A DNA stretch of 48,752 bases. Source: Gordonia hirsuta DSM 44140 = NBRC 16056 (lineage in GTDB: Bacteria; Actinomycetota; Actinomycetes; Mycobacteriales; Mycobacteriaceae). The stretch covers positions 1 to 48,752 of the forward strand of contig NZ_BANT01000042.1 of the NCBI RefSeq assembly GCF_000333015.1. Reading direction: 5' to 3'. The notes beneath the pieces are model-generated. The model worked only from the letters and a program-made list of their open reading frames with translations. It was not told where the DNA came from and made no database searches. Made by a program: the position numbers and the translations under genes. Positions 27,425 through 35,669 of the stretch are shown here, piece by piece. Numbering within the stretch: the first letter of the stretch is position 1; each line of letters opens with the position of its first letter.

Positions 27425-27961
27425 ATGAGCGAGAACACGGCGGAGACGGAGATCTTCGGGGCCTGGGGTGCGGTCCTGCCGGATCTGAGCCGGGCGCAGC
27501 TGGCAGTGGTCGGCAGCGACGGTCAGTTCGCGGTCATCCACCGCATCGCCGACGACCAGTGGCAGACCCTGGCCTTCGCCTACGACGAGGAATCAGCCCG
27601 GCGGATCGCCGAGCTGATTCGCGCGATGACCCCGATGCCCGACCATCTGCGCATCGGCGGCACCGGTATCCAGACGGGACAGGACACCGACCATCCGGGC
27701 GTGGAGTGGGTGGTGGCCACCGCCGTCGTCGAGGATGCCGACCCGATCGTCCGGATCACCGGACCCGGAACCCACCGGCTCTGGGTGGTACCGAGCACCG
27801 ACGGTGAGGTTCTGGGACTGCTGAACCCGGACGGTGACCCGCACGAACTCGCCGAATTCACCTCCGTCGACGGCGCGGACGCCTTCATCGCGATGATCGA
27901 TGCTCTGTTCGCGCTGCAGGGCAGCCGCGGTTTCGCCGAAGGACCGGCGGAGAGGAGCTGA
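27425..27961 (+). CDS. Hypothetical acidic protein, 178 residues
   Basis: I do not recognise this protein. It is soluble, with no signal peptide or membrane segment, and acidic. Predicted beta-rich stretches (AQLAVVGSDGQFAVIHRIAD, VEWVVATAVVED) alternate with a helix around EESARRIAELIRAM. Its base and codon use match its neighbours. The ATG at 27425 is preferred over the GTG at 27422 because of the spacing from GAGGAA. It has its own likely promoter and no obvious operon partner. Confidence 0.7.
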   Translation: MSENTAETEIFGAWGAVLPDLSRAQLAVVGSDGQFAVIHRIADDQWQTLAFAYDEESARRIAELIRAMTPMPDHLRIGGTGIQTGQDTDHPGVEWVVATAVVEDADPIVRITGPGTHRLWVVPSTDGEVLGLLNPDGDPHELAEFTSVDGADAFIAMIDALFALQGSRGFAEGPAERS

Positions 27962-28020
27962 ATTCCGGGACGGGACTCTCCGGCCGACGCACCAGGGCCG
28001 ATTTCCCCCGGTACAGCCAC

Positions 28021-28026
28021 TACGCT
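28021..28026 (+). promoter_or_regulatory. -10 element TACGCT, leaderless type
   Basis: TACGCT is followed by 6 nt and the GTG at 28033, consistent with a leaderless transcript. Confidence 0.55.
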
Positions 28027-28032
28027 GAGGAC

Positions 28033-28416
28033 GTGAACATCCTGCAGACCCTGGCCGGTCAGACCAATCGGGTGATGACGCCGCTGCTGCGCGCACCGGT
28101 GGTCGGGGGACTGCTGCGCCGGTCGATGACCGAACTGACCTACACCGGCCGACGCAGCGGCCGGACATTCCGGCTGATCGTGGCCTACCGCAGGCGCGGG
28201 CCGGACGAGATCGTCGTCGGGGTGGGGATGGCAGACCGTAAATCATGGTGGCGGAACTTCTATCCCGAACCCGGGCCGATCCTGGTGCATCTGGACGGGC
28301 TGGCCCGCCCGGGCACGGCGGTGGCCACCCGCACTGCCGCCGGCACGGGTGTGCGCATCCTGATGGAACCGATCGGCATCACCGATGCCGCCGAGCGCCG
28401 GGACGCGATCGGATGA
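28033..28416 (+). CDS. Small deazaflavin/F420-dependent nitroreductase-family (DUF385-like) protein
   Basis: The 127-residue protein has the split beta-barrel pattern of the Ddn/DUF385 family: MTELTYTGRRSGRTFRLIVAYRRRG, then VGVGMADRKSWWRNFYPEPG. Members bind F420 or flavins and reduce quinones or nitro-compounds. F420 is common in Mycobacteriales, but the cofactor here is inferred from family only. It is followed after 34 bp by the HMG-CoA-lyase-like gene. Confidence 0.7.
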   Translation: MNILQTLAGQTNRVMTPLLRAPVVGGLLRRSMTELTYTGRRSGRTFRLIVAYRRRGPDEIVVGVGMADRKSWWRNFYPEPGPILVHLDGLARPGTAVATRTAAGTGVRILMEPIGITDAAERRDAIG

Positions 28417-28450
28417 GCGTACCCGAGGAACAGGCAGGAGACGATGTCCG

Positions 28451-29371
28451 ATGACCGGTGAGCCTTTGCTGCTGCGCGATGTCACGCTGCGCGACGGCCT
28501 GCAGCTGGCCGGAAAGCTGTTGACGACTGCAGAGAAGGTCGAATTGCTCCGGTTGCTGCTGGCCGCGGGGATCCCCGAACTGGAGATCGGTTCCATGGCC
28601 CGCGGTGATCTGGTGCCGCCGATGGCCGACACCCTCGACGTGGTGGCGCAACTGACGCCCGAAGAACTCGATCGCTGCTGGATCTGGGTGGCGACTCCGC
28701 GGCACGTCGAAAAGGCCGCGGCCGCCGGGGTCCGGAACTTGCAATACTGCTTCTCGGTCTCCGACGCGCACAACAAAGCCAACATCGGCAGGATGACCGA
28801 AGACAGTGTGGCCGCCATGCCCGCAGCCGTCGACTGTGCGCGCGCCGTCGACGGGCGAATCCAGTTGACGCTGGCCACCGCTTTCACCTGCCCGTTCGAC
28901 GGTCCGATCGACCCCGACCGGGTGCTGGAGATCGTTGCCGATCCACGCACGGCCGGCAGCGACGACGTGGTTCTGGCCGACACGCTCGGGCAGGCCGCTC
29001 CGGGTCAGGTGGAAGAACTGTTCGCCCGGGTGCGCCCGATCGCCGGCGGCCGACGGCTGGTCTTTCACGGCCACGACACCTGGGGGATGGGCGTGGCGAA
29101 CTCGCTGGCGGCGCAGCGGGGCGGCGCCACGGTGGTCGACGGTGCGCTGGGCGGTCTGGGCGGCTGCCCGTTCGCCCCCGGGGCCAGCGGCAACACCGCG
29201 ACCGAAGACCTGCTGTTCGCGACCCGGCCGGACTATCTGACCCCGCAGGTGTTCGGCGATCTGGTGCGCGCCGGCGAAGAGCTTCTCGCCCGGCTCGCGG
29301 AGCCGCCGCGGTCGCGCGCGGCCGCCGGGGCGCGGTCGGAGGCCGACGCCTTCGGCTGGGCCCTGCGCTGA
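28451..29371 (+). CDS. HMG-CoA lyase-like pyruvate-carboxyltransferase-family enzyme
   Basis: The 306-residue TIM-barrel protein has the metal and substrate motif RDVTLRDGLQL at residues 9-19, the His pair in FHGHDTWGMGVANS, and the signature GGLGGCPFAPGASGNTATEDL with the catalytic Cys. This is the pattern of hydroxymethylglutaryl-CoA lyase and close relatives, which cleave HMG-CoA-type thioesters in leucine or related catabolism. The ATG at 28451 gives the conserved beginning (LLLRDVTLRDG); upstream in-frame codons overlap the previous gene. No leucine-degradation genes are adjacent, so the exact substrate is open. Confidence 0.88.
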   Translation: MTGEPLLLRDVTLRDGLQLAGKLLTTAEKVELLRLLLAAGIPELEIGSMARGDLVPPMADTLDVVAQLTPEELDRCWIWVATPRHVEKAAAAGVRNLQYCFSVSDAHNKANIGRMTEDSVAAMPAAVDCARAVDGRIQLTLATAFTCPFDGPIDPDRVLEIVADPRTAGSDDVVLADTLGQAAPGQVEELFARVRPIAGGRRLVFHGHDTWGMGVANSLAAQRGGATVVDGALGGLGGCPFAPGASGNTATEDLLFATRPDYLTPQVFGDLVRAGEELLARLAEPPRSRAAAGARSEADAFGWALR

Positions 29372-29374
29372 CGG

Positions 29375-30483
29375 TGACGTCCTGACGAGCGAAACGGCGC
29401 CTGGCCGATCGCCCGGCGCCCGGCTGGTCGTCGTGGTCGCGGCGCTGCTGCTGGTGATCGCGCTGCCGGCCGGGATGCTGGTGCAGGATTCGGCCGCAGC
29501 GCGGTACCGGAACCGGCGCACACCGGTGGGCAGGTGCTGGCGGTCGGACCGGGTGAGCAGCAGTGGGTCGAGCAGGTGCCGGCGGGCACCCGCGTCGAGC
29601 GGATCCGCTATCGCTCTCGCTCGGGACTGACCGGTGAGCCGACGGTGGTCTCGGGCGCGCTCTTCGTTCCGCCCGGGCAGCCGCCGACCGGTATCTGCAA
29701 GACGGCTACGCGGTGGTGGCGCCGGACTATCAGGGATTGGGGGCGCGGATCGGCGCATCGCCGGCCCATCCCTATCTGGAACCCCGGACGGTCGGCTACA
29801 ACATCATCGACGCCGCCTGCGCCGCGCATCTCGCCGATGCGCGGATCGGCGAGAGCTGGCTGGTGACCGGAATCTCTCAGGGGGGCGCTGCGGCCTGGGC
29901 CGCCGCCGAACTGTATCCGTCGTACGGAGCCGGAAGCGGTCGGCTCCTCGGAGTCGTGGCAGCGGTCCCGGTGCTCGATCCGGTCGATCTGGTCGACCGG
30001 GCCCAGGCCGGTGGACTCAGCCATTCACAGAAATACGTCTATCCGATCCTGGTCGCCGGGGTGGCCCAGGCCGGGGTGGACATCGACGTCGACGACTACC
30101 TGCACGGGATCGTCAAGGATGCACTGCTGCGGATCATCTCCTGCTCCCCGGACCAGTGGGTCGCCGGCAGCGAGATCGAATCGGCTCCGGTCAGTGACCT
30201 GCAGGCCGACCCGGTCCCGGCCGACCGCCTGCGCGGGCACCTGCAGCGCTACCGGCTGCCGCAGCAGCGCACGCCGATTCCGCTGCTGGTCGTCTACGGC
30301 AGCGCCGACGAGATCATCGCCACCGCCGCGGTCGAAGCCGCACTGGCCCGAGCCTGTGCGCTGGGCGACCACGTGCAATGGACACGGGTGCCCGGTGGTG
30401 ATCACAATCTGGATGCGCAGCCGGTCGCCGGGCAGTGGATGGCGGCCCGGGTGGCCGGTGTGCCGGCGCTCTCGGACTGCTGA
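29375..30483 (+). pseudogene. Secretory lipase (LIP family), disrupted by frameshifts and an internal deletion
   Basis: Three consecutive pieces of one secreted lipase lie in three frames. A signal peptide (VVAALLLVIALPAGMLVQDS from 29433) is in the first, and GGQVLAVGPGEQQWVEQVPA with RIRYRSRSGLTGEPTVVSGA is in the second. The catalytic part (DGYAVVAPDYQGLG, nucleophile elbow GISQGG near 29875, late Asp in VVYGSADE and His in GGDHNLDA) is in the third. Between VPPGQPPTG and YLQDGYAVV at about 29690 the usual 40-50 residues with the oxyanion motif WAHGTTG are missing, which no sequencing slip explains. GTG 29375 also meets a stop after three codons. It is therefore almost certainly non-functional. 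Confidence 0.82.
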
Positions 30484-30514
30484 GGTGGGCGGTCGAGGTG
30501 CCGGAGGTGCCGGT

Positions 30515-30520
30515 TAAGCT
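30515..30520 (+). promoter_or_regulatory. -10 element TAAGCT, HAD gene, leaderless type
   Basis: TAAGCT lies 8 nt before the ATG at 30529, and there is no Shine-Dalgarno sequence. Confidence 0.5.
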
Positions 30521-30528
30521 ATGCGGTC

Positions 30529-31299
30529 ATGGCCACCGGACTGACCTATAACGGCAAGACCTACCGACTCCTCATGTTCGACCTCGACGACACGCTGGCC
30601 CCCTCGAAGACACAGCTCAGTGACGAAATGGTCGAGCTGTTCCGGGAGATGCTCGAGGTGAGCCTGGGATGCATCATCTCTGGCGGGCAGACCGGCCAGT
30701 TCCACAGCCAGGTGCTTCAGCGGCTGGGGGAGTTCCCCCAGCGCGGGAATCTGCACCTGATGCCGACCAACGGCACTCGCTACCTGCGCTGGGAAGAGCC
30801 CGAATGGGTCACCGTCTACGCCGAGGACCTGTCCGAAGACCAGAAGAGCCGCGCCCTGGCCGTGGTCGAGGAGGGCGCCCGCGCCCTGGGGCTGTGGGAG
30901 AGCAAGACCTGGGGGCCGATTCTGGAAGATCGCGGCAGCCAGGTCACCTTCAGCGCCCTGGGCCAGGCGGCGCCGGTGGAAGCCAAGGCGGCGTGGGACC
31001 CCGACGGCCGCAAGAAGGAGGCGCTGCGTGCCTACGCCGCCGAGCGGCTGCCCGATCTGGAGGTCCGCAGCGGCGGATCGACGTCGGTGGATATCACCGC
31101 CAAGGGGATCGACAAGGCCTACGGGGCCCGCCGGCTGATGGAACTGCTCAACCTGGAGACCGACGACATCCTGTTCTTCGGCGACCGCCTCGACCCCGGT
31201 GGTAACGATCGGCCGGTGATGGAACTGGGCATCGACTCGATTGCGGTGGACGGCTGGGAAGACACCTACGCCAAGCTCGCGCCGATCGTCCGCGGCTGA
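30529..31299 (+). CDS. HAD-IIB phosphatase, phosphomannomutase-like
   Basis: The 256-residue protein has HAD motif I FDLDDTLAP near residue 18, with the nucleophile and acid/base Asp pair, motif II ISGGQ, and motif IV FFGDRLDPGGNDRPV. A cap domain with VRSGGSTSVDITAKGIDKAYG resembles eukaryotic-type phosphomannomutases and sucrose/trehalose-phosphate phosphatases. It probably acts on a sugar phosphate; mutase or phosphatase activity cannot be separated by sequence. It stands alone between two disrupted genes. Confidence 0.85.
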   Translation: MATGLTYNGKTYRLLMFDLDDTLAPSKTQLSDEMVELFREMLEVSLGCIISGGQTGQFHSQVLQRLGEFPQRGNLHLMPTNGTRYLRWEEPEWVTVYAEDLSEDQKSRALAVVEEGARALGLWESKTWGPILEDRGSQVTFSALGQAAPVEAKAAWDPDGRKKEALRAYAAERLPDLEVRSGGSTSVDITAKGIDKAYGARRLMELLNLETDDILFFGDRLDPGGNDRPVMELGIDSIAVDGWEDTYAKLAPIVRG

Positions 31300-31303
31300 G
31301 CCG

Positions 31304-31319
31304 CCGACCGCCCGGTCGG
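31304..31319. terminator. Hairpin terminator between the HAD gene and the phosphatase remnant
   Basis: CCGACC at 31304-31309 pairs with GGTCGG at 31314-31319 around GCCC. It sits 4 nt after the HAD stop and 15 nt before the end of the convergent gene. The stem is identical to that after rnj (35575-35590). Confidence 0.45.
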
Positions 31320-31334
31320 ACCGGGGTGCGCCGG

Positions 31335-31850
31335 TCAGATCACGTCAGCATCGCCGCACGCACGCGCGCGATTTCGGTCTCCGAGAGCCTCCCGCGCCGC
31401 CGGATTGTCGACGAAGGTGCGGTACATGCCGGGGAAGTCGGCCGATCCGGCCAGCGGTGCCAGACCCATCACGTCGAAGTGATGGAGGCGGGCACCGGGC
31501 ACCACCCGGTTCGGTTTGACGGCCGTCTCCACTCCGGTGCGAAGATCTACGATGGAGGAGACTTGACGGCTGCGCAGCGTCGCCAGCCCGGAGTCGTTCA
31601 GGTTCTGCAGGTCGCCGCTGCGGATCACCCGATCGGTGACATTGCGCCCCTCGGCGGTCCGGTAGTTGCCGAAGGTCCGGGCGCCGTAGACACCGCCGAC
31701 GGTCACGTGCTGGGCCCGGGCGGCGTCCTGCTGAGTCTGCGGGACCGCGCGGGCCGGTGCGGCGTCGACGGCCACCGGGAGCAGGCCGACCGCGAAGGCG
31801 GCGGCGAGAACGGAGACGCGCCGGGCAGCGTCGTCCCAGAAGGTCTGCAT
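31335..31850 (-). pseudogene. Secreted tyrosine-protein phosphatase (PtpB-like) lacking its catalytic core
   Basis: The 171-residue frame has a signal peptide (SVLAAAFAVGLLPVAVDAAP). A good N-terminal PtpB-like domain follows (NYRTAEGRNVTDRVIRSGDL, VSSIVDLRTGVE, FPGMYRTFVDNPAAREAL). It should then continue into the HCTAGKDRTG catalytic loop, which is absent. It runs instead into DRNRARACGDADVI and stops. In another frame the same DNA (31340 to about 31390) reads LSETEIARVRAAMLT, which looks like the true C-terminal helix. An internal deletion with frame loss is the simplest explanation. The product, if made, would be an inactive exported fragment. Confidence 0.75.
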
Positions 31851-31900
31851 TGTGTCGAAACTCTCTTCGTTACCGGTGCCGGGACGGGGACTGACCGTCG

Positions 31901-31906
31901 ATTCTA
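31901..31906 (-). promoter_or_regulatory. -10 element TAGAAT of the phosphatase remnant
   Basis: The minus strand reads TAGAAT about 50 nt before the ATG at 31850, with GAAGAGAG as a possible ribosome binding site, so the promoter of the broken gene looks intact. Confidence 0.4.
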
Positions 31907-32012
31907 GCCGTCACCAGGCACAACACCGGATTTCCGGCGGTTCGTCCGGTGACGGATCGCCGGTTGGGCCGGCCTGACGTCCCCGGCGGGACGCGCCGGG
32001 CATGATGAGGTC

Positions 32013-32762
32013 ATGTCCGAGTTGGTGCCGCTGAAGGTGCAGTTGATCGCGTCGACCACGTTCGAGGTTCCCGCAGTGGACTGGTCGACCGATGCCGACG
32101 GGGGAGAGGCGCTCATCGAGTTCGCCGGCCGTGCCTGCTACGAGAGCTGGGACAAGCCGAACCCGCGCACGGCGACCAATGCCGGCTATCTGCGGCATTC
32201 GCTGGAGGTGGGGCACACGTCTCTCTTCGAGCACGCCAGCGCGTCGTTCTACCTGACCGGCATCTCCCGCTCGTGCACCCATGAACTGATCCGGCACCGC
32301 CACTTCTCCTATTCGCAACTGTCGCAGCGATTCGTCCCCGAGCACGACGGCAACGTCGTCGTACCGCCGGCGATCCGCGGCGATGCCGAGCTCGAAGAGG
32401 TTTTCCGGGCCGCGACGGATGCGAGTCGGCAGGCCTACGCCGAACTGCTCGCCCGGCTCGAAGACAAGTTCGCCGATGTTCCCAATGCGATCCTGCGGCG
32501 CAAGCAGGCCCGGCAGGCGGCGCGATCGGTGCTGCCCAACGCCACCGAGACGCGCATCGTGGTGACCGGAAACTACCGGGCCTGGCGGCACTTCATCGGA
32601 ATGCGGGCCACCGAGCACGCCGATACGGAGATGCGGGAGCTCGCGGTGGAGATTCTGCGCCAGCTCACGGCGCTGGCTCCGACCACGTTCGGCGATTTCG
32701 AGATCACCGAACTGCCCGACGGCTCCGAGGTGGCGACCTCGCCTTTCACCGCGGAAGCGTGA
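32013..32762 (+). CDS. thyX: Flavin-dependent thymidylate synthase
   Basis: ThyX makes dTMP with FAD and releases tetrahydrofolate rather than dihydrofolate. The 249-residue protein has the ThyX motif as [13 protein letters not shown] at residues 94-106, preceded by [10 protein letters not shown], and [21 protein letters not shown] further on. It is close in layout to the M. tuberculosis enzyme. A stem-loop (31982-31987 with 31995-32000) lies just ahead, and GAGGT is too close to the ATG to be a normal ribosome binding site. The order thyX-dapA-rnj is conserved in Mycobacteriales. Confidence 0.97.
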   Translation: MSELVPLKVQLIASTTFEVPAVDWSTDADGGEALIEFAGRACYESWDKPNPRTATNAGYLRHSLEVGHTSLFEHASASFYLTGISRSCTHELIRHRHFSYSQLSQRFVPEHDGNVVVPPAIRGDAELEEVFRAATDASRQAYAELLARLEDKFADVPNAILRRKQARQAARSVLPNATETRIVVTGNYRAWRHFIGMRATEHADTEMRELAVEILRQLTALAPTTFGDFEITELPDGSEVATSPFTAEA

Positions 32763-32780
32763 GCGGACCACCGCGACTGA

Positions 32781-33715
<935 letters not shown>

Positions 33716-33716
<1 letters not shown>

Positions 33717-35569
33717 TGAGCGATTCAGAGAAGTCGAGCACCTCGCGCAGCGGCCGGCGCCGGGCCGGTCGTCGGGCGGGTCCGCCGGCCGCCGCGACCA
33801 AGGCCACAGCCGATAAGACGGCCGTCGTCGCACCTCATCCGGCCGCTGAAGCGGCCACCGGTATCGATGTGACCGCCGACCTGATCGAGCGGCTGCCGGA
33901 GCCGCCGCCGCTGGCGGCCGGGGCGTTGCGCATCGTCGCACTCGGCGGGATCGGCGAGATCGGCCGGAACATGACGGTCTTCGAATACGACGGGCGACTG
34001 CTGGTGGTCGACTGCGGCGTGCTGTTCCCCGAGGACCAGCAGCCCGGTGTCGACCTGATCCTCCCGGACTTCAGCTACATCGAGGATCGCGTCGATCAGA
34101 TCGAAGCGATCGTGCTGACGCACGGACATGAGGACCACATCGGTGCGGTGCCGTTCCTGCTGAAGCTGCGCCCGGACATCCCCGTGGTGGGTTCGCGTTT
34201 CACACTGGCGCTGGTGTCGGCCAAGGCGCGCGAGCACCGGCTGCGCCCGAACCTGGTGGAGGTGCGCGAGGGTGAGCGGGGCGCCTACGGGCCGTTCGAC
34301 TGCGAGTACTTCGCCGTCAACCACTCCATCCCCGATGCCCTTGCCGTGGCCATCCGCACTCCGGCCGGTCTGGTGCTGCACACCGGCGACATCAAGCTCG
34401 ATCAGCTTCCGCTGGATAATCGGCTCACCGATCTGGGCGGCTTCAGCCGGCTCGGCGACGAGGGGGTCGACCTGTTCCTGGTCGACTCCACCAACGCCGA
34501 GGTGCCCGGCTTCGTCACCCCCGAACGTGAGATCGGCGGGGTCCTGGACACGGTGATCGGCAAAGCGCGTCAGCGGGTCATCGTCGCCTCCTTCGCCAGC
34601 CACGTGCACCGCATCCAGCAGATCGTCGACGTGGCCCATCGATACGGCCGCAAGGTCGCCTTCGTCGGCCGTTCGATGGTGCGGAACATGCAGATCGCGC
34701 AGGAACTGGGCTACCTCGATGTCCCCGAAGGGGTCGAGGTGAACATCGACACCGCAGCGGCTCTGCCCGACCACAAGGTGGTCCTGGTGTCCACCGGTTC
34801 GCAGGGTGAACCGCTGTCGGCGCTGTCGCGGATGGCGCGGGGTGACCACAATCAGATCAACATTCGCGCCGACGACCTGGTGGTCTTGGCCTCGTCGCTG
34901 ATCCCCGGAAACGAGAACTCGGTCTTCGCGGTGGTCAACGGGCTGGCCAAGCGTGGGGCGACGGTGGTCACCCAGGCCAATGCCAAGGTGCATGTCTCCG
35001 GTCACGCTTCGGCGGGGGAGTTGCTGTACCTGTACAACGCAGTACGGCCGGCCAATGCCATGCCGGTGCACGGGGAGTGGCGTCATCTGCGGGCCAATGC
35101 CGCGCTCGCCGAGGCCACCGGGGTCCCCGCCGACCGTATCGTTCTCGCCGAGGACGGAGTGACCGTCGATCTGGCCGACGGACGGGCGCGCATCTCGGGC
35201 AAGGTCCCGGTGGGCTTCGTCTACGTCGACGGCCTGTCGGTCGGCGACGTCGGTGAGTCGACGCTGTCGGACCGTCTGGTGCTGGGGGAGGGCGGTTTCA
35301 TCGCCATCACCGTGGCCGTGGACAAGCACACCGGACGCGCGGTCAGCAGGCCTCAGGTCTCCGGGCGCGGCTTCTCCGACGACCCCGGAGCGTTGTCGGA
35401 GGCCGCCGATCTGGTGGACAAGACGCTGGCCGAGCTGGCCGGTGAAGGTGTCTCCGATTCCCATCGCATCGCCCAGGGGATCCGTCGTGCGGTCGGGCGC
35501 TGGGTGGCCCAGAAGTATCGGCGCCGGCCGATGATCGTGCCCACCGTCATCGAAGTCGACGCCGAGTAG
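33716..35569 (+). CDS. rnj: Ribonuclease J
   Basis: RNase J is a metallo-beta-lactamase-fold enzyme with 5' exonuclease and endonuclease activity, used in rRNA maturation and mRNA decay. The 617-residue protein starts at ATG 33716, overlapping the dapA stop, with a ~55-residue Arg/Ala-rich disordered N-terminal extension. The core has ALGGIGEIGRNM, the zinc motif LTHGHEDHIGA, NHSIPDA and HTGDIKLD, then the beta-CASP region with FASHVHRIQQI and PVHGEWRHLRANA. It is a typical actinobacterial RNase J. Confidence 0.96.
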
Positions 35570-35574
35570 GCGGC

Positions 35575-35590
35575 CCGACCGCCGGGTCGG
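35575..35590 (+). terminator. Hairpin terminator after rnj
   Basis: CCGACC at 35575-35580 pairs with GGTCGG at 35585-35590 around a GCCG loop, 6 nt after the rnj stop, followed by TCACAACTTC. Confidence 0.5.
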
Positions 35591-35656
35591 TCACAACTTC
35601 GACACGACCCCCGACGCGCCGCTGGTGCGGGTGTGACTGGTGTGAACTGAAGGCAC

Positions 35657-35662
35657 TAGGCT
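35657..35662 (+). promoter_or_regulatory. -10 element TAGGCT, ftsK, leaderless type
   Basis: TAGGCT is followed by 7 nt and the ftsK ATG at 35670, without a Shine-Dalgarno sequence. Confidence 0.6.
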
Positions 35663-35669
35663 GACAGGC

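Noticed and set aside
31982..32000. Stem-loop CCCGGC/GCCGGG before thyX as a regulatory element
   Set aside because: Only six base pairs in a very GC-rich stretch; such stems arise often by chance here, and no thyX leader control is known to me.
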